Source: Cokeromyces recurvatus (taxonomy: Eukaryota > Mucoromycota > Mucoromycetes > Mucorales > Mucoraceae). Taken from it: a stretch of DNA of 64,000 nucleotides. This document shows positions 1 to 11,317 of this stretch, one piece after another (positions within the stretch are counted from its first letter, which is position 1; the number at the start of each line of letters is the position of its first letter). Below the pieces are notes generated by a model that was not told the origin of the DNA, did not search any database, and saw nothing but the letters and a program-made list of their open reading frames with translations. The stretch spans positions 943,001 through 1,007,000 of the forward strand of contig NW_026251387.1 of NCBI RefSeq assembly GCF_025118155.1. The letters run 5' to 3'. Made by a program: the position numbers and the translations under genes.

Positions 1-5
1 TCAAG

Positions 6-47
6 CCAGCACAACACAGCCAGCACAACACAGCCAGCACCACAAAG
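6..47. repeat. 14-bp tandem repeat, three copies
   Basis: Three consecutive copies of CCAGCACAACACAG; the third carries changes. The array touches the left edge of the window and may continue beyond it. The unit is not a multiple of three, so an in-frame protein repeat is unlikely. No function is visible. Confidence 0.7.
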
Positions 48-246
48 TATAATGAAGAAGATATCCTATTTATTGAGTCCAACAGCATAGTTGGAAAAAA
101 TAAAAAATAGAAGTCAATATTTGACAAAGGAAAAGCTGAAGGATTTTTCAAATCTTATTCATCGTCTACTAATCTGAAAACATCCTATTGGCATATCAAA
201 AGAAGAAGAAAACTATAAAATATTTATTTATTAATAAAAATAAAAT

Positions 247-990
247 CTACTCTTCTTCATCATAACTCTTTGCTTCGCAAATAAAACAAATACTATGAGA
301 TTGAGCCTCATATAAAGAAAACGTTTTATTGGGGCTTAAGATAAATTGACATAGTGCAATTAACGTTGTAGGTATGGGTCTGTCATCTGCGCTACTGATA
401 CCAGAAGGAGAGAACAAAAAACACTTGTACGCCCAAAACGTAGATTTAAGTGGTATCAAAAATGAGTCTTCACTAATATTTAATTCTTCTTTATTGATCG
501 GCTTGGAAGGAATGATCAAAACTGTCGGAAGAATCTTATTTTTTTTAAAAGCAAGCGTAGAAAAAAGAATCGTACTTGACATCGAATCAGAATCAACTAC
601 TTCTTGAATGTTAATAACTATAGGTGTAAATCTGCTATCACTTTCATTTTGTGAGATGTATATTATGAATGTACTATTAAAATTATTGGCTCACTCGTTT
701 GGAGCTACTTTATAACTATCTGCTGGAATGTTTTTTGACTACATAACAATATGTGTGTTAAGACCTACATAGTACATTTATATAGACAAGTATAAAATAC
801 CTAGTAGTGATTGTACAACTAAATTCACAATCATGGGATTGTTAAACAACAGCTTGCTCATCAAATCTGAACCAACTTTCCAGTTCAAGGGCAAACGAAT
901 TGAGCTTAGATCTTGACAGAAAAAAAAAGTTAGTTATTAGTGCAGCTACCAAAGCGAAATCAATACCTTTATCAGACATCTTTTGATAAA
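247..990 (-). pseudogene. decayed or incompletely modelled protein gene
   Basis: On the minus strand an ATG at 990 opens MSDK, followed by a plausible 55-nt intron (GTATTG...CTGTCAAG with an ACTAAC branch-like site) and a coding-looking stretch containing LPLNWKVGSDLMSKLLFNN. Further on, one frame runs from about 720 to the stop at 247 and ends in acidic EAKSYDEEE; its last 111 codons start with ATG at 582. Between these parts I find an in-frame TGA after VAPNE and no splice choice that joins the frames. The simplest reading is an old gene with at least one nonsense change and one frame disruption. An unrecognised intron, or a separate short gene at 247-582, remains possible. I do not recognise the family. 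Confidence 0.35.
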
Positions 991-1086
991 AAAAAAGAGG
1001 GATGACTACGACTATGACTACGATTATGCGACTGCGATTATGTTGTATACGGTATATAACCCATATGATGTTGTTTAAGATCTAAA

Positions 1087-1259
1087 GTGACCAAATGAAT
1101 TCAAGCAAATGACCAACTAAGTTTCCAAAAAGTGGCCAATTGGCTCTCACAAGAATGTCCAAATGAAATTCAAAATGGTAGTAATCTTTTTTTTTTCTAA
1201 AATCTAACCAAAGTTTTCAAAAAAAAAAAAAGTGTCCAATTGAGGGTGGACGCACTGTA
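1087..1259. mobile_element. solitary Tc1/mariner-like transposon end
   Basis: The right edge (1232-1257), read outward on the minus strand, begins CAGTGCGTCCACCCTCAATT and is flanked by TA, as expected for a Tc1/mariner terminal inverted repeat next to a TA target duplication. Inside it are at least five degenerate copies of an ARTGNCCAAWTGAA-like unit (starting near 1087, 1107, 1131, 1154 and 1231), resembling subterminal binding-site repeats. I see neither the opposite end nor a transposase, so this is a truncated relic. The Tc1 assignment rests on the CAGTGCGTCC start and the TA flank. Confidence 0.5.
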
Positions 1260-1940
1260 TTATTACCCAACATACAAACATGAATAGGTTTTAACTTTTG
1301 CATAATAATAAACAATTTATTAGTACTCATATAATAGCAATCTTACAAAAATACGAAAAAAAAAGAGTATGTGAGACAAGCTCATGAAATTATTAGACTA
1401 TTCTGTAAGTGATCATATAATGATTTGATGCTGTTGTTCTTTGTATTTCCACCCTCCTTTCTTTTTTATATTTGTATACATAAAAGAATGACTGCTAAAT
1501 ATTCTTGTTGCTGAGCGTGCTTTTAATTATATTAGCAGTCCTTTATTATGTGGCTTATCAATACTCGTTATTATTGTTTTTTTTTTTTTTTTTTTTCAAT
1601 TATAAATAAAGTAAATTCTCGAAGTATACAATTTTTTTTTCTTTTTTTCTTCAACATATTTACACCTACTTCTATCCTGTGGTCTTTCCTTTTATTTTCC
1701 ATAACCATGGATTGTCGCCCTTCGGGAAAGGTAGGAAAGATCAAAATTGGTTATTTGCTATTCCTTTTTTTTTATGGATATTATAACATGTTAATATCCT
1801 TATTGGAATGGTTAGCCAAAATTATTTATATGAATAATAAAATGAAAATGATAAAAAATAAATATATAAAAAGAAAAGGAAAAAAGAAAAAAAATTTTTT
1901 TGTTTTTTTTTGTTTTTCTCTTTTTCCCCCTTTTTTTTTA
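1260..1940. other. AT-rich stretch without a supported gene
   Basis: Homopolymer-rich DNA, with T runs at 1569-1586 and around 1630, lying downstream of the TAF4 stop codon. An open frame at 1548-1949 is almost entirely Phe/Ile/Lys encoded by these runs and is not supported. The right part presumably holds the TAF4 3' UTR. Confidence 0.6.
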
Positions 1941-4210
1941 TTAATATAACCATCCATTGTAAGATTTGAGTAATGTACGCTGGTTGGTCCCTCTACCACC
2001 TTGAACATCTCTTTCCATAACAAAGATAGCATCTTGTATGGTCACTTTCCTTTCCTTGTCTATGCTTTTAAGAGGCGTCTTTGACTTATTAGAGTACCAG
2101 CCCTTATTAAAAACAACCTCCTCCTCTTCTTCTTCTTCCTCTTTTTTGTCTTGGTCCATGATCTTATCTTGTTTTTTTGATACTTTACAGATAGTCTCTA
2201 GTTGTAATTGGACATTTTGTTTTACTTGAATTTTAAATAATGGATGTCCATCTTCTGATAAAGGCGGTGGTCCAAATGGATCAAATGTACGATGTTTGGA
2301 TACAGCTACCATAGCCTCCAATATTCTACGTAGTCTATCTTGAGTAGCAAGTGCTATATATGAGACAAAATCATTATCAATTTCTTTTATATTCACACTT
2401 TTAGCTATAATAAAATGGGATTAATATTATTAACAAAGACTCATTTATAGAATTACTCTGTCTTTTATGTACCATATTTTAATATCTTTTCGCGCAACAT
2501 GTCTGTATTCATAAAATCTTGAGCCTTGGATCGATCAATACCATCTGGTAATATACCACTAGAATCTCCATCTTTTATAAAATGCTCGGCTTCTTCTTTT
2601 AAATCAACCCCTGCATATCCCATTACATCTGTTAATGTATCATAATCAATTCTATCTCCTCCAGTATTAGCTGGTGTCATTGTTGCTGCTGGTGTCGTTG
2701 TTGTTGCCGCTGTTGTTGTTGCCGCTGTTGTTGCTGCTGCTGCTGCTGTAGCTGTAGCTGTAGCTGTTGTAGGCCCATTTAATATTGAAGGTTTACTAAA
2801 AAAAAAAAAAAAAAAAAAAAAATAAGTAAATAAATATGGATTTTAGCTTTTATATACGTGTATATATATATATATATATATTACCTAGATGAAGGTGGCA
2901 CGTTTGCCTTTGAAGGCACTTGCAAACCAGCAATACTAGGTGTAGCAGGTGCTTTAAATACAGGTTGTGTAGAAGGTTGTACAACGGGAGAAGTGGTAGG
3001 TATTTGTGTGAGTGGTAGTGGTGGCTGTGATTGTTGTGATATAGGCTGAGATAATACTGGAGGTTGTTGTGCAGTTTGTATATAGGGTGTTTGAGAAGAA
3101 CTCACTGGTGGTATATGCTCAGTCTTTATTTTTTTTAATTGTGGCGTACTATAATGTATACATATTAGAGAAATTGTCTCTCCCTCTTTCCACTCTTATT
3201 TTTTTTTCTATTTATTTATTAGGTTACTTACATGACTCCTGGTATGGATTGTTGAGTTCCTTCGGTATTATTTTGTAAATTCCCTATAGGTCTTTTTCTA
3301 TGTTCGTCATCAGTTGCAGGCTTCTGTACTATAGGTGCAGGTTTATTTTTTAAATCTTCTAATTGCTGATATTGTTGTTGACCTAATAAGGATTTAGCTT
3401 GTGTTAAAAACTGTGCTGCAGTAATTGAACTAGTTTGTAATTGTCTAAATATTTGAATAAATTTTTCTTTTCTATCAAGTGGTAATTGAGCAACAATATT
3501 ATCTAATAAAGTAGTTGGAGAATCTGTAGGAAAAAAAAAAGAAAGAAAAAGAAAGAAAAATACATTTAAGAATAATTTAAACATCTAGAATTTATTTTTA
3601 TTATTATTATTGCTCACTTACTTGTCTGCTGTTGTGGTGGTGGCTGCATTATTGGAGTGGGTTGAAGCGATGGGGTCTGAACTTGTATTGCTGGCGTAAC
3701 TGGATGGGACGAAGGCTGTAACACTGGTGTTGCTTGAATAGAAGGTGTAGTAATGGGTGAATTAGTAACTGAAGAAGAAATAAGCGAAGATGATGAAGCT
3801 ATTGGATTACTATTGGGTTGTATAAATGGTTGAGACGTAGATAGATTTGACCTATTATTCCAAATGGTTGCTATGTCTCCTTGAAGTAAAGACGCGTCTG
3901 TATGGTTACCTTGAACAGATAATAAATCATCGGTCTCATTTGTATTAAAAAGGTCTTGTAATTCAGCAGGTAAATGAGCATAAGAAGGGGTGATGTGTTC
4001 CTCATTATTATTATTACTTAATGTTTGGACGATGGATTGAAAAGAAGAATCATTAACATCATGATTATTATTAAATATATCATTAATTGAAAAATTAAGT
4101 TCTTGATGAATTATCGATTGCTGTTGTTGTGCTGGTGAAGTATGTTGAGTTGTTGTCTGCTGTTGTATCTGTGAATTATTTTCTTTCGATCCTTCACCGT
4201 CCGTTGACAT
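1941..4210 (-). CDS. TAF4: TFIID subunit TAF4
   Basis: Predicted 643-aa TBP-associated factor 4, a scaffold of the general transcription factor TFIID in the nucleus. Exons: 4210-3622, 3523-3232, 3148-2885, 2795-2473, 2404-1941 (1,932 nt, in frame). The first ~200 residues are a low-complexity Gln/Asn/Ser/Pro activation-type region. Exon 2 holds a helical segment (LLDNIVAQLPLDRKEKF) like the RST/TAF4 helical module. The last two exons carry the TAF4 C-terminal histone-fold region: KILKYAKSVNIKEIDNDF across the splice, then LATQDRLRRILEAMV and the conserved tail TIQDAIFVMERD. Intron 3 ends in a 24-nt poly(T) tract directly before its AG. The ATG at 4210 is the first in frame. Partners expected from the family are TAF12 and other TFIID subunits; none is in the window. 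Confidence 0.9.
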
Positions 4211-5037
4211 TGAGTATATTTTATTATTATTATTTTATTTTAGGAAAAAAAAAAAAAAAATCCAATTGTAGCCAGTTGTAGGTAAATCTAGCGGAAATTA
4301 AATTCGATACATTGCGTCACAATATATGGATATACCAAAAAGTATTCACAAATCAAATAATTATACCTATTATTATACAGTGCAAGATATAAAAGTAAAC
4401 ATGTTTTACAGTTATGAAACGATGCTTCCCTTTTTAACTAGTTTATTTCGAGTATAAATAACCCCTTTTTTTTATAAACTACTTGTACATACATATACTA
4501 ATTTTTTTTTTGTAGTTAGTCAAAGCACATGCTAGCTAATATTAAGTTTTTATATAAAAGAAAAAAATAATTTTTATATTTTGAAGAGAATAATAAAGAT
4601 ATAGTGTAACTCACATATCAATATTAATTCTGCATTTACCTATTTACAAACATGAATTATAAGCACAATATTATTCATTTATTTATTTATTTATTTTTTT
4701 TTTTTTTTGCCTTCTCTTTTGAAATAGATATTATTACATAATTTTATTCATATTAATGATAAAAACCTAATAGTCCATTGTATTGTCACTATTATACGTA
4801 GAGCGTTAATTATACTAATTATGTAGTGAATTTTTCTATAGAATAAAACATGTCTAAAAATGGTTACAAATATATTATAGTTAATAATAATAATATATGA
4901 TAATGACGACTAAAAACGCTTCCATTTTTATCAAATGCATATTTTATTAAATGGCAAATATTACATCAGTTTTTATATAAATACATATAAATATATAAAT
5001 ATATATATATATATCAATATTTACTAATAATATTAAA
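4211..5037. other. intergenic region upstream of TAF4
   Basis: Between the TAF4 start and the end of the APSES gene on the same strand. AT-rich, with a T16 run on the TAF4 sense strand just upstream of its ATG (poly(A) at 4244-4260 on the plus strand) and ATATAT tracts near 5000. It probably contains the TAF4 promoter; no further gene seen. Confidence 0.55.
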
Positions 5038-6222
5038 TTAATCCCAAACGATAGTAAATTCTTGATTATTTAAAATGATTTTAGAAGGAATAGCTTCGGT
5101 ATCAAAAGGTGGAAAGGGCCTTGTACCATCATCTTGAGAGAGTCTTTGTAATGCAAGAGCTGCTTGAACTATTTCTATATCTTCTTTTTCACTCTTCTCC
5201 TGATTTATATGTGATAATAAAGGGAAAAAAGTGGAAGAATTCATAAGCATAGTTGTATTAGGACAGATAGAATATTGAGATGTAGTTGTGGTATGAAAGG
5301 TATTAGGTAATAAAGATAATTTATTATGAATAGGTGTGATTTGGCAGGAGTGTGCTGAAGATGAATCATCTGATAAGGAAATCATATCATCACTGAGTAA
5401 GCTATCTTTATCTATAAATTGTGCTACTGCTGATATATTACTTTCTGTTGAAGAAAGAGAATTTTGTCTGGTTGGTATATAGTTCATAGGAGGTTTTCTT
5501 CGAACTATTGATTTTCTTATCTCGTATCTGGTGTAAGGTTTCATACTGCTACTACGGCTTGTGGAAGCGGTAGTGTAAGAAGTATTTTTGATAAGAGAAC
5601 TATTCTTTTTGATATTGTTCGTATCTTTCTTTTTCGGATCTAACCAAAGACAACCAAAATCTTCATGATTAGGAGAAAGAGCTTCAAAAGGAAAACTTTG
5701 CCCAAAGATAGGTATAAGTTCATTTCTAACGTTCCAAGCATTTCTCTTACAAAGTAAGTGAGCTTCTTTATAAGGAACCCAAGTACCTTGAATTTGAAGA
5801 AAGCCACCTCGAATCTTTTTTGTTTTCAAATTAGGATTTGCATCCATTATTTTGACAATATCTGTTTTAGTGTTTCCAAGTATTTTCCAAATACCAGTGA
5901 AATGAACATATCCTAACGTATATGCGCGTGTATATATATATATTTAATAGGATGTACATTATTATGATTATTATTATTATATACCTGTTTCTCTATCCCA
6001 CATAACTGGCACATCTTTAATATTATATTGGTAAACTATATTAAGATGAATATCAAGTTGGATATATTACGTGTATTTAACGAGTTTACCTGGAATATAA
6101 CCACGAGGATCAAGAGAAGTAGAATAATTACACATCTTGATATCAAATTGAGGATATTTTTCAGATTTACAAGGACAATAAGACCAAGTATCCTTACTAG
6201 AAAGACTATTATTACCCGACAT
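5038..6222 (-). CDS. APSES/KilA-N DNA-binding regulator, Xbp1-like
   Basis: Predicted 352-aa nuclear transcription regulator. Exons 6222-6090, 6035-5985 and 5912-5038 total 1,059 nt. The APSES (KilA-N) DNA-binding domain spans about residues 38-135: RGYIPVYQYNIKDVPVMWD, then GYVHFTGIWKILGNTKTDIV, then RGGFLQIQGTWVPYKEAHLL ending near FGQSFPFEALSP. The IQGTWVPYKEAH block is typical of the Xbp1-like branch rather than of Swi4/Mbp1. The C-terminal two thirds is Ser/Thr-rich and apparently disordered, without ankyrin repeats, which also fits Xbp1-type factors (repressors in yeast). The N-terminus has a short Cys-containing stretch (YCPCKSEKYPQF) of unknown role. Both introns lie inside the DNA-binding domain. 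Targets cannot be inferred. Confidence 0.88.
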
Positions 6223-7414
6223 TTTATTATTATAATAATTATTTTATAAGGTTAAAGTTTTATAGATTAAACTATAAAGAAGTTGAGTCTAAATGTAGTC
6301 AAGATATTGATATAAATAATAATAAATATATTTATTTACTAAAGAAAGAGTTAAGATAAGAAAGAAATAGAAATATTAAAATAGATGTCTTTTTTATCTA
6401 AAATAGAGAGAAGAGAGGGAGAGAGAAAAAAAAACAAAACAAAAAAAAAAGCTTAATTTTTTTTTTTTTATATATTTATTTATACAAAAAGCCCACAACA
6501 ATAAGAAAATAAGGGGCTCTGTTTTTTTTTATTTATATTTTTTGTTGTTGTTCTTGAAAATAATAATAATAATAATTTATTTATATAGTGTCTAACATCT
6601 ATATTTCATTTCAGTTCATAATTTTGAACTGGGAAACATTTATACTTTGAAGAAAAAAAGAGTAAGTAAAGGATTTTTTTTTCTTCTGTGAAAGCAGAAT
6701 ACTATGTACACATAGGTAGTTAAAATTTAATCTTGATCTCGTACAAATTAGTTTTAGGTCTTATAGTCTTTATTAAGTTTAAAAATCCTGCTATTTACAT
6801 CATCTTAATAGTTATGAATGATGCGATTAGGTTATATTTACTTTACAAGGAATTCCTTTAAAGTATGGCATAAATAATTCATCATAGGATTAGTACCAAA
6901 ATGGAATACGTGAATCAAGAATCATTTCGTTAGCATAATAAAATTCCTAGTTCCTTTATAGACATGAATACGTTCATAAGGAGGATATAACCCAAGTGCA
7001 TTATGAATCCTTATTCTTTAATGATTAAACACTAAAATTTTATTCAAGAAGATTTATCTTTCTTTAAAATATAAATACAGAGAATTGAGCTGTATTATTA
7101 TAGTAAAGATAGCTTTGAATGTCTCCATTATTAAATATTTTGTAGTCTGATATTACTATAGTTGATTGAACAAGTGATATAGCGTTTTAACTTTAGAGTA
7201 CACATCTGAAGAGATTTAAACAAATATGCATGCATATCTTTATTATACAACAGAAGCTTCTTGTTATGCTACTTACAATATATAATATTATCCAATTGTA
7301 ATTATTCGTTATTTGAATTATATATGATACTACTTTTCTGAACTAAACATGTGATACATAAAGAGATTTGTTTTGTTTTTTTTTTCGAGAAGTTTACTCT
7401 TTTTCTTTATAAAT
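6223..7414. other. intergenic region with AT repeats and a transposon relic
   Basis: Between the divergent start of the APSES gene (6222, minus) and the membrane protein at 7415 (plus). It holds promoter-like AT-rich DNA, short A and T runs at 6420-6540 and a (TAA)n stretch near 6560. The only coding trace is the integrase-like relic listed separately. Confidence 0.55.
6930..7050 (-). mobile_element. possible integrase/transposase fragment
   Basis: Minus-strand translation near 7035-6930 reads FNH, a stop, then RIRIHNALGLYPPYERIHVY. The pattern NHxRxHxALGxxPP resembles the C-terminal end of DDE integrase (rve) domains. It is interrupted by stops and about 30 residues are recognisable, so this is at most an old transposon remnant. 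Confidence 0.3.
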
Positions 7415-7853
7415 ATGTCTGGAAATAATAAGTCTTCCAGTCACAGTAGAATTGAGCCAAGTTTCTTCGGATCTTCTTCTCAAAGGAAAAAGTTAGATAC
7501 AACTTCTGATGCTGCTATTCCAACAGAGAATCCTTATTGGCATTCTCCTCCCCCTTATCTACCAATGTTACCATCTACAACTGAATCACTTCCAAGTGCG
7601 CCACCCTTAATAGAAACACATTTATCCACGGCAAATAATAGTATTTATCCACCTCCAGGATATAACCAGCAAGTTTCTACTATTACTTCTCCTCTTGTTA
7701 GTTATCCACATTATGGTGCTGTTGTTGATTCTTCACCACCCTCAAATCCAATCAATCATAATTGGCCTTGGAGAATTATTCAACCCAACCTAACAAATGA
7801 TAATAGTAAGTTTTGCAAAAATAAATAAAAAAAAAGGCGCAGTCTTGGAGTAA

Positions 7854-7888
<35 letters not shown>

Positions 7889-9275
7889 TCGCATACTTAC
7901 TCGTACTCAATATATAGCAATAATACCACTTCCGCCTCCACAACAACAACAATCATGTCATAATAATGGCAAAGGGCAAAAATTGTATTGTCTTGAAAGG
8001 TTAACACGTATCTTGTTTTATTTTATTGGCTTTTTTGCTTTACTTTACTTCTTTGTATTGCCTATCTTTTATACAAAGAATGCTTCTTGTTGGAACAGTA
8101 CTGATCGACAAGAATTTACAAAACAATTTGAATATGATAGTCATGGTCTGAGTATTCGGGTTATAGGGGGACGACTTTCAAAGGGACATATTAGACTAGA
8201 AAGAATGACAGATGGTGAAGACAAAGGGTTGGTTAGATCGATTGCTTCCATTTCTCAAAGGAATGCTGTATCAAGTTCTTCTAAAGTAACATATAATTTA
8301 ATAAATCATACAAATGGAAGTACATCACTTGAGATTTATCTTCCTCATTCAAGTCTCTCATCATGTGTTAGCTTGGATACCATTATCTATATACCAAATG
8401 AAGGGAAGATACAGTTTTTACGAATCGACGTTCCAAATACATACATCGAAGCCTCTGATGAGCATTTATTATCTGAAATAGATCATCTATCATTAAAGTC
8501 AACCAATAACGCTATCCGATTTAATTCAAGTTGGAAGGGCAAGAGGTTTGAACTTGAGACAACGAATAGTCCTATTGAGATAGATCAATCACTTGTAGCA
8601 TCGGATTCTATTCACATCTCGACTACAAATGGTTTCATACGATTTAAAAAGCTTATAAGGGCAACTCATCTCATATCAGTTCTTACTACGAATTCAAATA
8701 TTGATATTGAAGCTTTAATTGAATCAAGAGGGGAGTTAAGGGCAATCACAACGAATGGACATGTCCTGATTGAGGCCATCATTGCAGACTATGCAGATAT
8801 AAGGTCAACGAATAAACAAATCAAAGTCAATTCTACGAATGTAACTTCAATTTTAAATATTCAAACTACTAATAGCCCTTTGCATTTCTATATGAATCAA
8901 GATCATCATACTGAAGTGATTGCACAGACTACAAATAATGAAATACATGCTTATATGGTATATTATTTTGCATATTGTATATAAATATATATATCTATAT
9001 ATCTATATATATATATATACATCATTTAATGATTTGTATTATCATCTTTATAGACGTCTGATTTCGAGGGCCTTGTTGAAGTAAAAACAAGTAGATCAAA
9101 TAAGATTAAATTAATTGATCCTTTAGGATGGACAAGCATAAACTTTGTTGATAAAGGTCACTTGATGGGTTCTCGATACAGACCAGCAGCAATAGAAAAG
9201 ATGGATTCAACAAAGAAGGGCGATCTTAAAGTCAAAACTACAAATGCAAATGCAAATGTCTTTTTTTTTTTTTAA
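7415..9275 (+). CDS. single-pass membrane protein with TTN-repeat domain
   Basis: Predicted 560-aa protein; exons 7415-7805, 7888-8957 and 9054-9275 total 1,683 nt. Residues 1-160 are Pro/Ser/Gln-rich and probably cytoplasmic. One hydrophobic helix follows at about 168-190 (ILFYFIGFFALLYFFVLPIF). The rest is beta-rich. A motif TTN[S/G]xIxI recurs about every 20 residues between roughly 355 and 485 (TTNSPIEIDQ, TTNGFIRF, TTNSNIDIEA, TTNGHVLIEA, TTNSPLHF, TTNNEIHAY), with a further TTNAN near the C-terminus. This periodicity is typical of beta-solenoid, DUF4097-like adhesin domains. The first intron ends in a poly(A) tract directly before AG. The ATG follows a T-rich leader, and the upstream in-frame codons are mostly Phe. 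A type II topology with an outside-facing repeat domain is inferred; no enzyme motif seen. Confidence 0.8.
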
Positions 9276-9466
9276 AGAACAAAAATAAAATAAGAAGCAG
9301 AGTTATTATTTATTTATGAAGCGAAATAAAGTAAAAGGAAGATTAAGATGATTATAATAGTAATGATAGTAATAATAAAATGTGTGTATGAATGGGTAAT
9401 AGATATCAGTAATAAGTGTAGTGTAGTTTATATAACAATATGAAATATAGAATAATGCGAATATTA

Positions 9467-10755
9467 TTATTGTTCATTATCACTTGCACCTAATTCATCA
9501 ATTTCTTCTTCAGAGTCAATGATCATATTGTAAGGTGATGTATCACTATTTATATTGATTGTAGTCGTATGAATGGGCTGAATATCCTGGTTTGTATTCT
9601 TCATATGATGATGGTGACTATCTATACTGTAACTATGATCATCATCATTACTTTCCTGGTTTGTTGATTCTTCTTTTAGAGCGATAGTATCAGAAGTAGG
9701 ATAGCTGATATTATTATTAGAATTCGATATTTTACGGTTAGCATTACCCATTTGTTCTAAATTATCTCTTTTCTTTTCTGCAGCTGCCATAACACCTTTA
9801 GCAGCTCTGGGTTCCATTTCCTCAAAATTTTGCCATAAATAATTCTTAAGATCCTTTGTACCTGGTAAATCTTGAATCATTTTAGCAATTGTGGGATGTT
9901 TAAATCCATAATAATCAGGTCCACTTGCAGAATTAGAATGTTCTCGATGACGGATTTCATTTGATTTACGTACAACTACAGTCCAAGCACCAGTTGCAGA
10001 ATTAGCAATGATAGGTTGATCTTGTTGATCAGCAGCAACAACGTGAAAACGAGGACCATCGCCTCCATCAATGATAGTTGAAGTGATAACAGTATTACTA
10101 TTTGGATCAATCATACTAGGATATGTTCTACAAACCATATATGAAATTGTAAATATATGTATATAGATATAGATAGATAGATTAACATACAAAAGCATAC
10201 ACATAATACTAACCTTCTTACTGTATACCCTACTGGGAAAATATATCTTTCATTATGAAATGTATCTCGATCAGTTACAATTGTGCCCAAACTAATCACA
10301 GTCAAGACGCCAATTTGTTGTGGCAAAATAGGATTACCATCCTCATCTCTATCAATAGGCTGAACTCTTCTTGTCTTTAAATTAATGCGATTGATCTTTG
10401 ATCGTTTAGGTGGAGCAGAAGCAACGGTAGTTACTTTTTGCTGTTGATCATTTGTACTGGATGTCACGCGCCGTGGAACTCTTGTGGTTATTGATTTATT
10501 ACTATTGGTTAAAGATGTCATTGCTGTTGTGAAAGGAGTTACTATTATATATATATACATATAAGGATTTCCTAATTAGAAAAAGGAGACTCAAGATAGA
10601 TAAATATAGTTTACCTTCACTTTCACTATTGTCTGTATCAGAAGCACTTGTAAAGCAGAATTCATCGGAAGAAGGATAATGGCTCATACGTGCAATACTG
10701 TCTAATAGGAAACTGAACAAACAAGTTTTTTTTTTTTTTTTGTTAGAAAAAAATC

Positions 10756-10790
<35 letters not shown>

Positions 10791-11056
10791 AACGTATTTA
10801 AATATTTACTTTCTTTCAAATGTTAAAGTACGAATCTTTTTCTTTGCACGAATAAAATTTTTTGATAATGTATCATTCAGCTAATAAAATAAAAATAAAT
10901 AAATAAAATAAATAACAATAATAATAGTATAAAAAATACCTCCATAGTTTCTTTTAATTTTCTTTTTATCTTTTTGAATTTTTCGTCATCAATGTATTGC
11001 TGGTTAGTTGGTAATGAAGAAATAGAAGTTGAAGTGCTTGATGATGTCTTGGTCAT
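9467..11056 (-). CDS. FYRN/FYRC-domain nuclear protein (TBRG1-like)
   Basis: Predicted 424-aa protein; exons 11056-10940, 10880-10810, 10712-10615, 10541-10214 and 10127-9467 (1,275 nt). The N-terminus is a short Ser-rich leader followed by a basic helical segment (KFKKIKRKLKETME, then FIRAKKKIRTLTFER) that could bind DNA or form a coiled coil. An FYRN-type domain lies at about residues 146-205 (GVLTVISLGTIV, then FPVGYTVRRTYPS). An FYRC-type domain follows at about 210-300 (GPRFHVVAAD, then WTVVVRKSNEI, then DYYGFKHPTIAKMIQDLPG). The C-terminus is acidic with a His-rich patch. FYR domains occur in chromatin proteins such as TBRG1 and MLL/KDM5 relatives; with no PHD, SET or JmjC domain here, TBRG1-like is closest. 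The intron 4 donor is the unusual GTTAGT. Convergent with the gene ending at 9275. Confidence 0.82.
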
Positions 11057-11138
11057 CCTCGTTAAAGTTATAAAAAAAAAAAGGAAGAAAAAAAAAAAAA
11101 AAGGAAAATAAGGAGAATATCTTGTAACTGAAGAATGG

Positions 11139-11179
<41 letters not shown>

Positions 11180-11317
11180 CTTCTCACGAACAATTATCAT
11201 TTTTTGATAATTATCATGTCACACATATACGCATGTACTTGCAGTAAACCACATAATGATAAATTGTATTAGTTTTCTTTTTTTTTTTTTTTCTTCTTTT
11301 TTTTTCGTAAATGAATA
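11057..11317. promoter_or_regulatory. short divergent promoter region
   Basis: The 261 bp between the FYR gene start (minus) and the fucosyltransferase-like start (plus) must hold both promoters. It contains an uninterrupted A run at about 11140-11175 and T runs at 11280-11303 that flank the two starts. Such rigid, nucleosome-excluding tracts are common in fungal promoters. No specific factor site is recognised. Confidence 0.5.

Noticed and set aside
1..60. CRISPR-like repeats at the left edge
   Set aside because: A 14-bp head-to-tail tandem repeat without spacers, in eukaryotic DNA.
1548..1949. 133-codon plus-strand open frame
   Set aside because: Composed of translated T and A runs (Phe, Ile, Lys) antisense to the TAF4 3' end; no domain or normal codon use.
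10541..10580. Upstream acceptor AATTAG for FYR gene exon 4
   Set aside because: Also in frame, but leaves a 43-nt intron and adds YMYIYI from an AT repeat; the downstream acceptor gives a 73-nt intron.
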